DNA from: Arthrobacter citreus
GTDB taxonomy: Bacteria; Actinomycetota; Actinomycetes; Actinomycetales; Micrococcaceae
Direction: 5' to 3'
Assembly (NCBI RefSeq): GCF_009192745.1
Contig: NZ_VTFV01000006.1
Coordinates: 1 to 64,000, forward strand
Length of the DNA: 64,000 nucleotides
Part shown: piece after piece, positions 16,183 to 23,279 of the stretch
Layout of the letters: every line of letters begins with the position of its first letter
Position numbering within the stretch: the first letter of the stretch is position 1
The notes under the pieces: model-generated
Databases searched by the model: none
Seen by the model: the letters and a program-made list of their open reading frames with translations, nothing else
Told to the model about the DNA's origin: nothing
Translations under genes and position numbers: made by a program

Positions 16183-17100
16183 ATGCAATCCCCTCTTCCG
16201 GTCCGCAACGGAGTGAACGCCACCCGGCTGCGGCTGCCCCACGAGGGCCCCTGGAGCACAGCCTTCGAATACGTCCTCGAACGGTTCGGACACGTAAACC
16301 CGGAAGGCATAGCCGATCGGTTTGACCGCGGGGAAGTCGTAGGAATCGGAGGAGTCCGGCTCGACCGGACAACTCCACTCGCAGAGCACACGTTCATTTG
16401 GTACTACCGGGAACTGCCCCCGGAAAAGCGTCTTCCAGTTGAAATCAATATCCTCCACCAGGACGAAAACCTGCTCGTCGTCGATAAACCGCACTTCCTG
16501 CCCACGACTCCAGGCGGAATGTACGTTGCCGAATCAGCCCTAGTGCGCCTTCGGGTCGCCCTCGGAATCCCGGACCTCATCCCTATGCACCGGCTGGACC
16601 GGATGACCGCAGGTGTACTCCTCTTCTCAACAAACCCGGAAACCCGCGGAAAGTACCAGGTCCTCTTCGAGAAGCGGCGCATCGAGAAGGAATATGAGGC
16701 CGTTGCTCCAGTCCGTTCGGATCTCGAGCTCCCTGCCGTCGTCCGCAGCCGGATGGTTAAATCCCGGACCTATCTGCTCGCGCAGGAAGTCCCTGGAGAA
16801 CCCAACGCGGAAACACGGGTGGAACTGGTGGAAGAGGCCGGTGGGCTCGGCCGTTACCGCCTGCTCCCTCATACCGGCAAGACCCATCAGCTTCGCGTCC
16901 ATATGGCGTCACTGGGAATCGGCATCCTGAACGACCCCTTCTATCCGGTCCTGCTGGAACAGGCCCCGGATGACTACAGCAAGCCGCTGCAGCTGCTGGC
17001 TCGCTCCATCCAGTTCACCGACCCGCTGACCAGGCAGCCCGTCCAATACCGCAGCGAACTGTCCCTTGATGCCTTTCCGGCTCCATCAATGCCCCGCTGA
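16183..17100 (+). CDS. RluA-family RNA pseudouridine synthase
   Basis: A 305-residue enzyme. Motif II, with the catalytic Asp, is HRLDRMTAGVLLF (about residues 135-147), preceded by ENLLVVDKPHFLPTTPG and followed by LPHTGKTHQLRVHMASLGI, the conserved RluA/RluC block. The N-terminal 90 residues resemble the RluA-type extension rather than a classic S4 domain. It isomerises uridine in rRNA or tRNA; the exact site cannot be read from sequence. ATG at 16183 follows GAAGG; GTG at 16180 is adjacent and also possible. Confidence 0.88.
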   Translation: MQSPLPVRNGVNATRLRLPHEGPWSTAFEYVLERFGHVNPEGIADRFDRGEVVGIGGVRLDRTTPLAEHTFIWYYRELPPEKRLPVEINILHQDENLLVVDKPHFLPTTPGGMYVAESALVRLRVALGIPDLIPMHRLDRMTAGVLLFSTNPETRGKYQVLFEKRRIEKEYEAVAPVRSDLELPAVVRSRMVKSRTYLLAQEVPGEPNAETRVELVEEAGGLGRYRLLPHTGKTHQLRVHMASLGIGILNDPFYPVLLEQAPDDYSKPLQLLARSIQFTDPLTRQPVQYRSELSLDAFPAPSMPR

Positions 17101-17203
17101 CCTGCAAAATTCCTCTTCCACAGCCGCACTCCTGCCGTTACGCTTTGGTGGATCCCCATCCGGGTTAGGTACCCGAAGGAACCGCTGAGGCAAAGGAACA
17201 GGC

Positions 17204-18682
17204 ATGCTCCCCCATCCCGCACGCCCTGCTGAGCCGGGCGAAGACGTGCAAAAGCCTGGAGCCAAGGACGGCAACAGCGGCCTCAGTAACAGCAGCCGCA
17301 CTAACAGCAGCGGCAAGGCGGACAAGAACCCCCGCGGCACAACCAGCACCGGCTCCGCTGCTTTCATTCCCCCGCTGGCCCCGTCACCGCCTCCCGGAAC
17401 CCCGCCCACAGTGCACACCCGTCTGGAAGCAGAACGAAACAGCCTCTGGCAGGTCATTGCCGGGCCTGAGGAACGGGCTGCCCCAGACGTTCAGCCGGAT
17501 TCCTTCGGCAGCATTCTTCTCGGCACACCCACAAACGGCTCCTCGGGACGGGCTTACCACCTCCGGAGTTCTTTCAACCCGGCACGGGCTGTCCAGCGGC
17601 TGGTTAGCGGACGAGCAACTGAAGAAGATGCCCGGATCGAAGCGGAACAGCTCAACCCCGGGCCCCACGAGCCGAACCCTGAAACACAGGAGCCGAACCC
17701 TGAAACACAGGAGCGTAGAACACAGGAGCCTGGAACACAGAAGCTCCCGCAGCACCCAAACCCGAACGGCCACTTCCAGGGAGACCACTTAGACCACGAA
17801 CCGCTCGAAAACTTCGGGCACGCACCGGCAGGCACAGTCCGCCGCACGGCAGTCACCGTCTGCACAGCTGCTGCTATCGGCGCGTCCTATGGCTTGACCC
17901 GCACCGCCGGCAGCTGGCCGGACATCAACCACGCATCCGGAAGTGTCCTGGACCCCGCAGCATCCATGCTCGGAGTGTATCCGTGGGTTTGGCTGGCGTG
18001 GATTCCAGTGCTGGCGGGCGCTGCCGGGTACGCAGCCCTGCAGTGGATTCCCTCCCAACGGTCCAGCTCGCGGCAGGCCTGGAGCGGCCCTATCAGCGCC
18101 GGATCTGCGGTTGTGGCGGCCCTCTGGCTCTGGGCTGTCCAAACCGGCAACCCGGCAGCTGCCTTCTGGTCCGCGGCCTTAGGGACAGGTATCGGCCTGA
18201 CTGCCATCCATGTGTCCAATACCTGGCCGGGTGAATCACGCACGGAGAAGGCGGCGGCCGACCTTCCTGCCAAAGTCCTGCTGGGTGTCTGCACGATTGC
18301 ACTACTCACCGGGCTGGGCAGCTGGTTTACTGCGCTGGGGACGGACGTCGCAGGCTGGGGGCCGGACGCATGGGCGCTGGTAGCACTCGTGGCAACGGTC
18401 ATTGGGATCACCACGGTGTCTATGACGGACAGGGGCCACCTCGCCGCGGCGCTGACCGTCGTCGTCGGCCTCACCGGGATTGGCTTCACCCGGCTGCTGT
18501 CGGAACAGGCCTCCATGCCCGTCGCCGCAGGAGCCTTTGTCGGAGCCTTCCTCATCCTGGTGTCGGCGGGGTCCCGGCGCCACCAGGCGGATCACGCCCG
18601 GCGCAGGAGGCAGCGGGAGTGGCTCAGAGCGGAAGCCAGCGTCCGCGCTGCCGGCGAAGCACCCGGAGCTGTTCGCATTTAG
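17204..18682 (+). CDS. Polytopic membrane protein with repeat-containing N-terminal region, unknown
   Basis: A 492-residue protein of no family I recognise. Residues 1-200 are hydrophilic, rich in Pro, Ser, Asn and Glu, with in-frame repeats EPNPETQ, EPNPETQ, ERRTQ, EPGTQ near 156-179. From about residue 208 there are eight hydrophobic helices, for example VYPWVWLAWIPVLAGAAGYA, AFWSAALGTGIGLTAIHV and MPVAAGAFVGAFLILVSAG. It ends in a basic cytoplasmic tail. The ribosome site is AAAGGAA about 6 bases before ATG. Its last 59 bp overlap the convergent gene at 18624. Confidence 0.65.
   Translation: MLPHPARPAEPGEDVQKPGAKDGNSGLSNSSRTNSSGKADKNPRGTTSTGSAAFIPPLAPSPPPGTPPTVHTRLEAERNSLWQVIAGPEERAAPDVQPDSFGSILLGTPTNGSSGRAYHLRSSFNPARAVQRLVSGRATEEDARIEAEQLNPGPHEPNPETQEPNPETQERRTQEPGTQKLPQHPNPNGHFQGDHLDHEPLENFGHAPAGTVRRTAVTVCTAAAIGASYGLTRTAGSWPDINHASGSVLDPAASMLGVYPWVWLAWIPVLAGAAGYAALQWIPSQRSSSRQAWSGPISAGSAVVAALWLWAVQTGNPAAAFWSAALGTGIGLTAIHVSNTWPGESRTEKAAADLPAKVLLGVCTIALLTGLGSWFTALGTDVAGWGPDAWALVALVATVIGITTVSMTDRGHLAAALTVVVGLTGIGFTRLLSEQASMPVAAGAFVGAFLILVSAGSRRHQADHARRRRQREWLRAEASVRAAGEAPGAVRI
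17669..17740 (+). repeat. In-frame tandem repeats inside the 17204 gene
   Basis: Two exact 21-bp units (17669-17689, 17690-17710) encode EPNPETQ twice. They are followed by two related 15-bp units (17711-17725, 17726-17740) ending GAACACAG and encoding ERRTQ and EPGTQ. All unit lengths are multiples of three, so copy-number change would keep the frame. Confidence 0.85.
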
Positions 18683-18929
18683 CGACCTGTTCCACCGCGT
18701 GCCGCATGTTCATGGCTGCGCGCCTCGCCTGTGAGTTCTCGACCCCGTACTCATTGGCGGGAACCATGAACCGCAGTGTGATGCGCGGAACGCCGGAGAC
18801 GATGTCCAGTTGGTTGGCCTCAACGTGGTGGCTGGCCTCCAGTGCTTCGACGGCGGCATCCATTACCGCTTCGGGCGGGTTCCCGGGACGCAGGCCAAGA
18901 ATGCTGAGCTGGACGCGAAAGGAAGGCAT
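18624..18929 (-). CDS. Small conserved hypothetical protein
   Basis: A 101-residue protein, MPSFRVQLSILGLRPGNPPEAV, with a helix-rich middle (VMDAAVEALEASHHVEANQLDI) and the ending VLRRQRGRWLPL. No recognised domain. The alternating polar/apolar strands (FRVQLSILGL, PRITLRFMVP) suggest a small alpha/beta fold. Its 3' end overlaps the convergent membrane-protein gene by 59 bp. The ribosome-binding GGTGGAAGG and ATG are buried in a perfect 12-bp hairpin (18924-18961), so translation may be structurally controlled. The ATG at 18929 is the only good start before an Arg/Ser-rich non-protein-like extension. Confidence 0.6.
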   Translation of the reverse strand: MPSFRVQLSILGLRPGNPPEAVMDAAVEALEASHHVEANQLDIVSGVPRITLRFMVPANEYGVENSQARRAAMNMRHAVEQVAKCEQLRVLRRQRGRWLPL

Positions 18930-18961
18930 CCTTCCACCGTAGTCCCGGCGGAAGGATGCCT
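18924..18961 (-). promoter_or_regulatory. Hairpin masking the ribosome site and start codon of the 18624-18929 gene
   Basis: On the minus strand, AGGCATCCTTCC pairs perfectly with GGAAGGATGCCT (12 bp) around a 14-base loop. The 3' arm contains both the GGAAGG ribosome-like sequence and the ATG start (18927-18929). It could act as a translational switch, or as an intercistronic structure after the upstream gene that stops at 18979. Confidence 0.55.
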
Positions 18962-18978
18962 CATCTTCGGTCGCGGCC

Positions 18979-19425
18979 CTAGAGCGGCTCGTCGTCCGGG
19001 TTGAAGGCTGAGAGCGGGTCGCCGCCAGCGTGGGCAGGGTCATCACTGCCATCCTCGAGCGGGTCCACTGATGAGTCTCCGAAGTCGACGTCGCGCGCCG
19101 CTTCACCAATGGTTGGTTCCTCAGGCGGTATCTGCGACGCGCCTTCTTCGTACCGTTCTTCCGCCGTTTCATCGCGAAGCGTCTGGTCTGATTCGATCCC
19201 GGGTTCCCCGGCAAGGGGTTCCTCGTTGATCAGCGGGTCCTCCTGCCAGTTGTCCGGGTTGTCCTCCGCGGCGCCCGGATAGGTCAGGTCTTCCGCGTCC
19301 GTGAGCTCGTCTTCGTCCAGGAGCTCTTCGCCGGAGACGATGCTCAGCTCATCAGGCGTCACAACCTCAGCCAGGTCATCGGCCAGTGCCGGGTTGTCGC
19401 TGTGGTCCGGGTTCTGTTCAGTCAT
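18979..19425 (-). CDS. Acidic hypothetical protein
   Basis: A 148-residue, very acidic, low-complexity protein (EELLDEDELTDAEDLTYPG, DPLEDGSDDPAHAGGDP) without membrane segments or a signal. It resembles the disordered acidic DUF5709-type proteins of actinobacteria, but I cannot assign the family firmly. The start MTEQNPDHSDN at 19425 is preferred over a TTG at 19449. It is divergent from the siderophore operon and lies 49 bp upstream of the small gene at 18929, possibly cotranscribed with it. Confidence 0.6.
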   Translation of the reverse strand: MTEQNPDHSDNPALADDLAEVVTPDELSIVSGEELLDEDELTDAEDLTYPGAAEDNPDNWQEDPLINEEPLAGEPGIESDQTLRDETAEERYEEGASQIPPEEPTIGEAARDVDFGDSSVDPLEDGSDDPAHAGGDPLSAFNPDDEPL

Positions 19426-19606
19426 CTGCAGCTCGCCTTCCGATCTCAACGGTCCTTTCCTTCGATACTAAGCCTACTGACATCCGATCGCGCAAGCCGG
19501 AACCGGCCCTTCATGCGCGCCCATCGCGCGTCATTTTGCACCTGCAAACAGACTTTATCCTCATCGGCGCGAATTAAGAGACAAAAGTTTGACGTAATAG
19601 CGGAGG

Positions 19607-19625
19607 TAAGGGCAGGCTAACTTCG
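19607..19625 (+). promoter_or_regulatory. Probable IdeR/DmdR iron box before desA
   Basis: TAAGGGCAGGCTAACTTCG matches the 19-bp IdeR/DmdR consensus (TTAGG TTAGG CTAACCTAA when split) at 13 of 19 positions, including the core AGGCTAAC. It lies 32 bp before the desA start. Such a site would let iron-loaded IdeR repress the siderophore operon. Confidence 0.65.
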
Positions 19626-19657
19626 TTATCGTCTTGAGACCTTCCAGAGAGGGCGCA

Positions 19658-21244
19658 GTGAGTACTTTTAACCAGCCGGAGCCCGGCTCCACAGGTGCCG
19701 AAGGTGAAAGCCAAACAGGTGCAGTCACCCTTCTGACCGGATCATCCACGCAGCAATACCGAACCGAGAACCTGCTGGGCATGGCAGCCGTAACCCGTTC
19801 CATCAGCTCAGCCCGCCGCCCCTTCACGGGGAAGCATCCAAGGGACCTGGCTCCCGACGTAGACGCCGTGGACCTGGACCGGCCGCTGGGCACCACAAGC
19901 GCGGCACTGGAGGAACTCCACCCGCTCTACCTGCGGGACGCCGTTTACTTCCATAATCCCGGTTACGCCGCGCATTTGAACTGCCCGGTAGCCATTCCGG
20001 CACTGGTCGGGGAAACCATCCTCAGCGCGGTGAACTCTTCCATGGACACCTGGGACCAGAGCGCCGGAGCCACACTCATCGAGCGGCATCTGCTGCGCTG
20101 GACCGCCGGACGGCTGGGGCTGGGACCAGCGGCAAGCGGGGTCTTTACCAGCGGTGGAACCAGCTCAAATCTCCAGGCACTGCTCATCGCCCGCAACCGT
20201 GCCGTCGCCGGACTCCGGCGGACCTCCTCCGCAGCCGGCCGCAGCGAACGCCTTCCGGAACTGCTGGGAAGGCTGCGTATCTTCGCCTCCGAAGCCAGCC
20301 ATTTCAGCATCCGCAAGTCCGCGGCCCTGCTGGGCCTGGGCGAGGAGGCAGTCCACCTCATTGAGTGCGACGCCGACCGCAGGCTTCGGCCCGGGGCGCT
20401 CCGGGACGCGTTGGCTCAGTCCCGCAGCCGCGGAGAAGTTCCCATGGCCATTGTGGCTACCGCCGGGACCACGGACTTCGGCAGCATCGACCCGCTGCTC
20501 GAATGCGCAACGCTCAGCTCCGAGTTTGGTTCCTGGCTCCACGTCGATGCCGCATACGGCGGAGGCCTGCTGACCTCCCTGAAATACCGGAGCCGGCTCT
20601 CCGGAATCGGTGCGGCAGATTCCGTCACCGTGGACTACCACAAGACGTTCTTCCAGCCCGTTTCCTCAAGCGCCGTCCTGGTGCGCGACGCCGGCGAACT
20701 GCGCCACATCCTGCACTACTCGGACTACCTCAACCCGGAAGACGCAGCCGACCCGGAGATCCCCAACCAGGTTGACCACAGCATCCAGACCACCCGCCGC
20801 TTCGACGCCCTCAAGCTCTGGCTCACCCTGCGCGTCACGGGCGCCGACGGAATTGGCGCGCTGCTTGATTCAGCGATGGACCTGGCCCAGGAGACCGGGC
20901 GGCTGCTGCAAGCGGACCCCGGGTTCGAGGTTGCCGCCCGCGTCCAGCTGAGCACCGTTGTGTTCCGCATCCGCCCGCGTGGCTTGGACGAGGGCTCCTG
21001 CGACGCGCTGAACCGCTGGATCCGCTCGGCCCTCGCGGCCTCGGGAGAGGCCGTCATCGCCGGAACCACCGTGGCCGGCCGGAACTTCCTGAAGTTCACA
21101 CTGCTGAACCCCACGGCCGGCCTGGCGGACATCGAACGGATCCTTGACCTCATCCGCTCCCATGCCGCCCGCTGGCTGTCCGGTCAGGCAGAAACTGACA
21201 CGGCCGGACCGAGAACCGGCACCGCGGCGGGAGCAGCAGCATGA
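19658..21244 (+). CDS. desA: PLP-dependent decarboxylase, DesA-type (lysine to cadaverine)
   Basis: A 528-residue group II PLP decarboxylase. Conserved parts are FHNPGYAAHLNCPVAIPAL, TSGGTSSNLQALL, HVDAAYGGGLLTSL (PLP-binding Asp) and DYHKTFFQPVSSSAVLV, where the Lys forms the internal aldimine. In the desABCD pathway DesA makes cadaverine from lysine; ornithine or another amino acid cannot be excluded by sequence. The GTG start at 19658 has GAGAGGG upstream. First gene of a four-gene operon, each joined by a 4-bp ATGA overlap, under the box at 19607. Confidence 0.85.
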   Translation: MSTFNQPEPGSTGAEGESQTGAVTLLTGSSTQQYRTENLLGMAAVTRSISSARRPFTGKHPRDLAPDVDAVDLDRPLGTTSAALEELHPLYLRDAVYFHNPGYAAHLNCPVAIPALVGETILSAVNSSMDTWDQSAGATLIERHLLRWTAGRLGLGPAASGVFTSGGTSSNLQALLIARNRAVAGLRRTSSAAGRSERLPELLGRLRIFASEASHFSIRKSAALLGLGEEAVHLIECDADRRLRPGALRDALAQSRSRGEVPMAIVATAGTTDFGSIDPLLECATLSSEFGSWLHVDAAYGGGLLTSLKYRSRLSGIGAADSVTVDYHKTFFQPVSSSAVLVRDAGELRHILHYSDYLNPEDAADPEIPNQVDHSIQTTRRFDALKLWLTLRVTGADGIGALLDSAMDLAQETGRLLQADPGFEVAARVQLSTVVFRIRPRGLDEGSCDALNRWIRSALAASGEAVIAGTTVAGRNFLKFTLLNPTAGLADIERILDLIRSHAARWLSGQAETDTAGPRTGTAAGAAA

Positions 21245-22728
21245 GCCGCCGGGCACAGCGCCAGCCGGAGCCCGGAACCGCCGCGGGCTTCGCCGCGCCA
21301 AACGCGGGCCTAACCGCACCAAACGCCGGCCCGGCCGAGCACGACGCGGGCCTGGCCGAGCACGACGTGATCGGCATCGGCGTCGGGCCCTTCAACCTGG
21401 GCCTGGCAGCACTCACCGAACCCATAGCCGAGCTGGACGCCGTGTTCTTCGACTCGCGTCCCGGCTTCGATTGGCACCCGGGAATGATGCTGGAGACCGC
21501 GCACCTGCAGGTCCCGTTCATGGCGGACCTGGTGTCCCTGGCCGACCCGACCTCCCGGTACTCGTTCCTGAACTTCCTGAAGTCCACGGGCAGGCTGTAC
21601 CGCTTCTACATCCGCGAAGACTTCTACCCGCTGCGTGCTGAGTTCAACGCCTACTGCCGCTGGGTGGCGGAGCAGCTGCCCAGCGTCCGGTTCGGCCACG
21701 AGGTCACGGATGTGCGCTATGAAGAGACCGCGCAGGACGGCGGCAGGTACCTGGTGAGCACAAGGCACGACGGCGGTACGCAGGTTCACGCCGCCCGCCG
21801 GCTGGTCCTGGGCACCGGAACCCAGCCCGAGATCCCGCCGTCGTGCGCCGAAATCCTGACGGGTCCGGGGGCGCGGACGGCAGCCCACAACAGCGATTAC
21901 CTGGATTCAAAAGCCAATCTCCAGGCGCAACGGAGCATCACCGTGGTCGGGAGCGGGCAGAGCGCTGCCGAAGTCTTCCTGGACCTGCTTCAGGACAGTG
22001 GACCGGACAGCTACGAGCTGAACTGGGTGACTCGTTCGGGCCGGTTCTTCCCGCTGGAATACACCAAGCTCACCCTTGAAATGACGTCACCGGACTACGT
22101 CGACTATTTCCATGCCCTTCCCGGCGGCACCCGTGACCGGCTCATCGGGTCCCAGAAAAACCTGTACAAGGGCATCGACGCAGCGCTGATCAATGACATT
22201 TACGATGCCCTGTACGCGCGCAGCCTTTCCGGGCCGTTACCGGTCAGGCTGCTCACGGGCGTGGAAGTCACCGGCAGCAGCTACGACCGCGGCACCGGGC
22301 AGCACCGGCTGGAACTGCATCACCCGGAACAGGGAACCAGCGGTGGGCTGGCGACCGGCGCCGTGGTCCTGGCCACCGGGTATTCCTACCGCGAGCCGGC
22401 CTTCCTGCGGGGTATCAGCAACCGCATACGACGGGACAGCCGCGGCCGGCTGGACGTGGACCGCAACTATGGGATCGGCGTGGAGACAGCGGAAATCTTC
22501 GTGCAGAATGCCGAGCTGCACACCCACGGGTTCACCTCCCCGGACCTGGGAATGGCTGCGTACCGCAACTCGACGATCCTGCGCGAAATCCTCGGCTGGG
22601 AGTACTACCCGGTGGAAACCAGCACCACGTTCCAGGAGTTCGGACTCGCTGGCCTGGGCCAGCCGTCGCACGCGCCCTCAAACACACGCACGGGATCAGC
22701 GGCGAAGGCAGAAGGAGCGGTGGCATGA
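21241..22728 (+). CDS. desB: Siderophore N-monooxygenase, DesB-type (L-lysine/L-ornithine N6-hydroxylase family)
   Basis: A 495-residue flavin monooxygenase. The FAD motif IGIGVGPFNLGLAAL is near residue 42, the NADPH motif VVGSGQSAAEVFLDL near 236, and the ATGY motif (VVLATGYSYREP) near 378. DesB hydroxylates cadaverine at one nitrogen using NADPH and O2. The first 40 residues are an unusual Ala-rich linker with repeated APNAG and AEHD units, absent from the core family. Its ATG overlaps the desA stop by 4 bp. Confidence 0.87.
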   Translation: MSRRAQRQPEPGTAAGFAAPNAGLTAPNAGPAEHDAGLAEHDVIGIGVGPFNLGLAALTEPIAELDAVFFDSRPGFDWHPGMMLETAHLQVPFMADLVSLADPTSRYSFLNFLKSTGRLYRFYIREDFYPLRAEFNAYCRWVAEQLPSVRFGHEVTDVRYEETAQDGGRYLVSTRHDGGTQVHAARRLVLGTGTQPEIPPSCAEILTGPGARTAAHNSDYLDSKANLQAQRSITVVGSGQSAAEVFLDLLQDSGPDSYELNWVTRSGRFFPLEYTKLTLEMTSPDYVDYFHALPGGTRDRLIGSQKNLYKGIDAALINDIYDALYARSLSGPLPVRLLTGVEVTGSSYDRGTGQHRLELHHPEQGTSGGLATGAVVLATGYSYREPAFLRGISNRIRRDSRGRLDVDRNYGIGVETAEIFVQNAELHTHGFTSPDLGMAAYRNSTILREILGWEYYPVETSTTFQEFGLAGLGQPSHAPSNTRTGSAAKAEGAVA

Positions 22729-23279
22729 GTTTCGACTTCCGCCCGGTCGATCCTGCATCGGACGCACCCCTCCTGCACAGCTGGACGAGCCGGGACTACG
22801 CACGGTTCTGGGGCATGGGCACCGCTACGGTGGACGAGGTCCGCAGCGAGTACGCCGGAATCGACGCGAACCCGCACCACGAGGCCTGGCTGGGCCTGTT
22901 TGGGGATACTCCCGCATTCCTGATGGAAAGCTACGCTCCGGAGCACTCTCCGCTGGCAGGCCTGTACCCCCTCCAGCCGGGTGACCGCGGCATGCACCTG
23001 CTCATGGGCCCGCCGGACATACCGCAGCACGGGTTCACCTCAGCGGCTTTCCGGTCCGTGATGGTTTTCCTCTTCTCCCAACCGGAGACGCAGCGGGTGG
23101 TGGTTGAACCGGATGTCCGCAACACCAAGATCCAGGCCCTCAACCAACGCATGGGCTTCCAGCCCCACAGCCGCATTGAGCTGCCCGACAAAACCGCCCT
23201 CCTTTCCTTCTGCACCCGGCAGCAGTTCACTGCCACAGCCGGCAGCACCCCCACGACTTTCCAAGGAGCAACACCATGA
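22725..23279 (+). CDS. desC: Siderophore acyltransferase, DesC-type (GNAT, IucB/AlcB-like)
   Basis: A 184-residue GNAT protein of the siderophore acyltransferase type. It has the blocks DYARFWGM, LAGLYPLQPGDRGMHLLMGPP and QRVVVEPDVRNTKIQALNQRMGFQ (acyl-CoA binding and final helix-strand). In desferrioxamine synthesis DesC transfers succinyl or acetyl from CoA to N-hydroxycadaverine, creating the hydroxamate. It overlaps both neighbours by 4 bp (ATGA). Confidence 0.85.
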   Translation: MSFDFRPVDPASDAPLLHSWTSRDYARFWGMGTATVDEVRSEYAGIDANPHHEAWLGLFGDTPAFLMESYAPEHSPLAGLYPLQPGDRGMHLLMGPPDIPQHGFTSAAFRSVMVFLFSQPETQRVVVEPDVRNTKIQALNQRMGFQPHSRIELPDKTALLSFCTRQQFTATAGSTPTTFQGATP

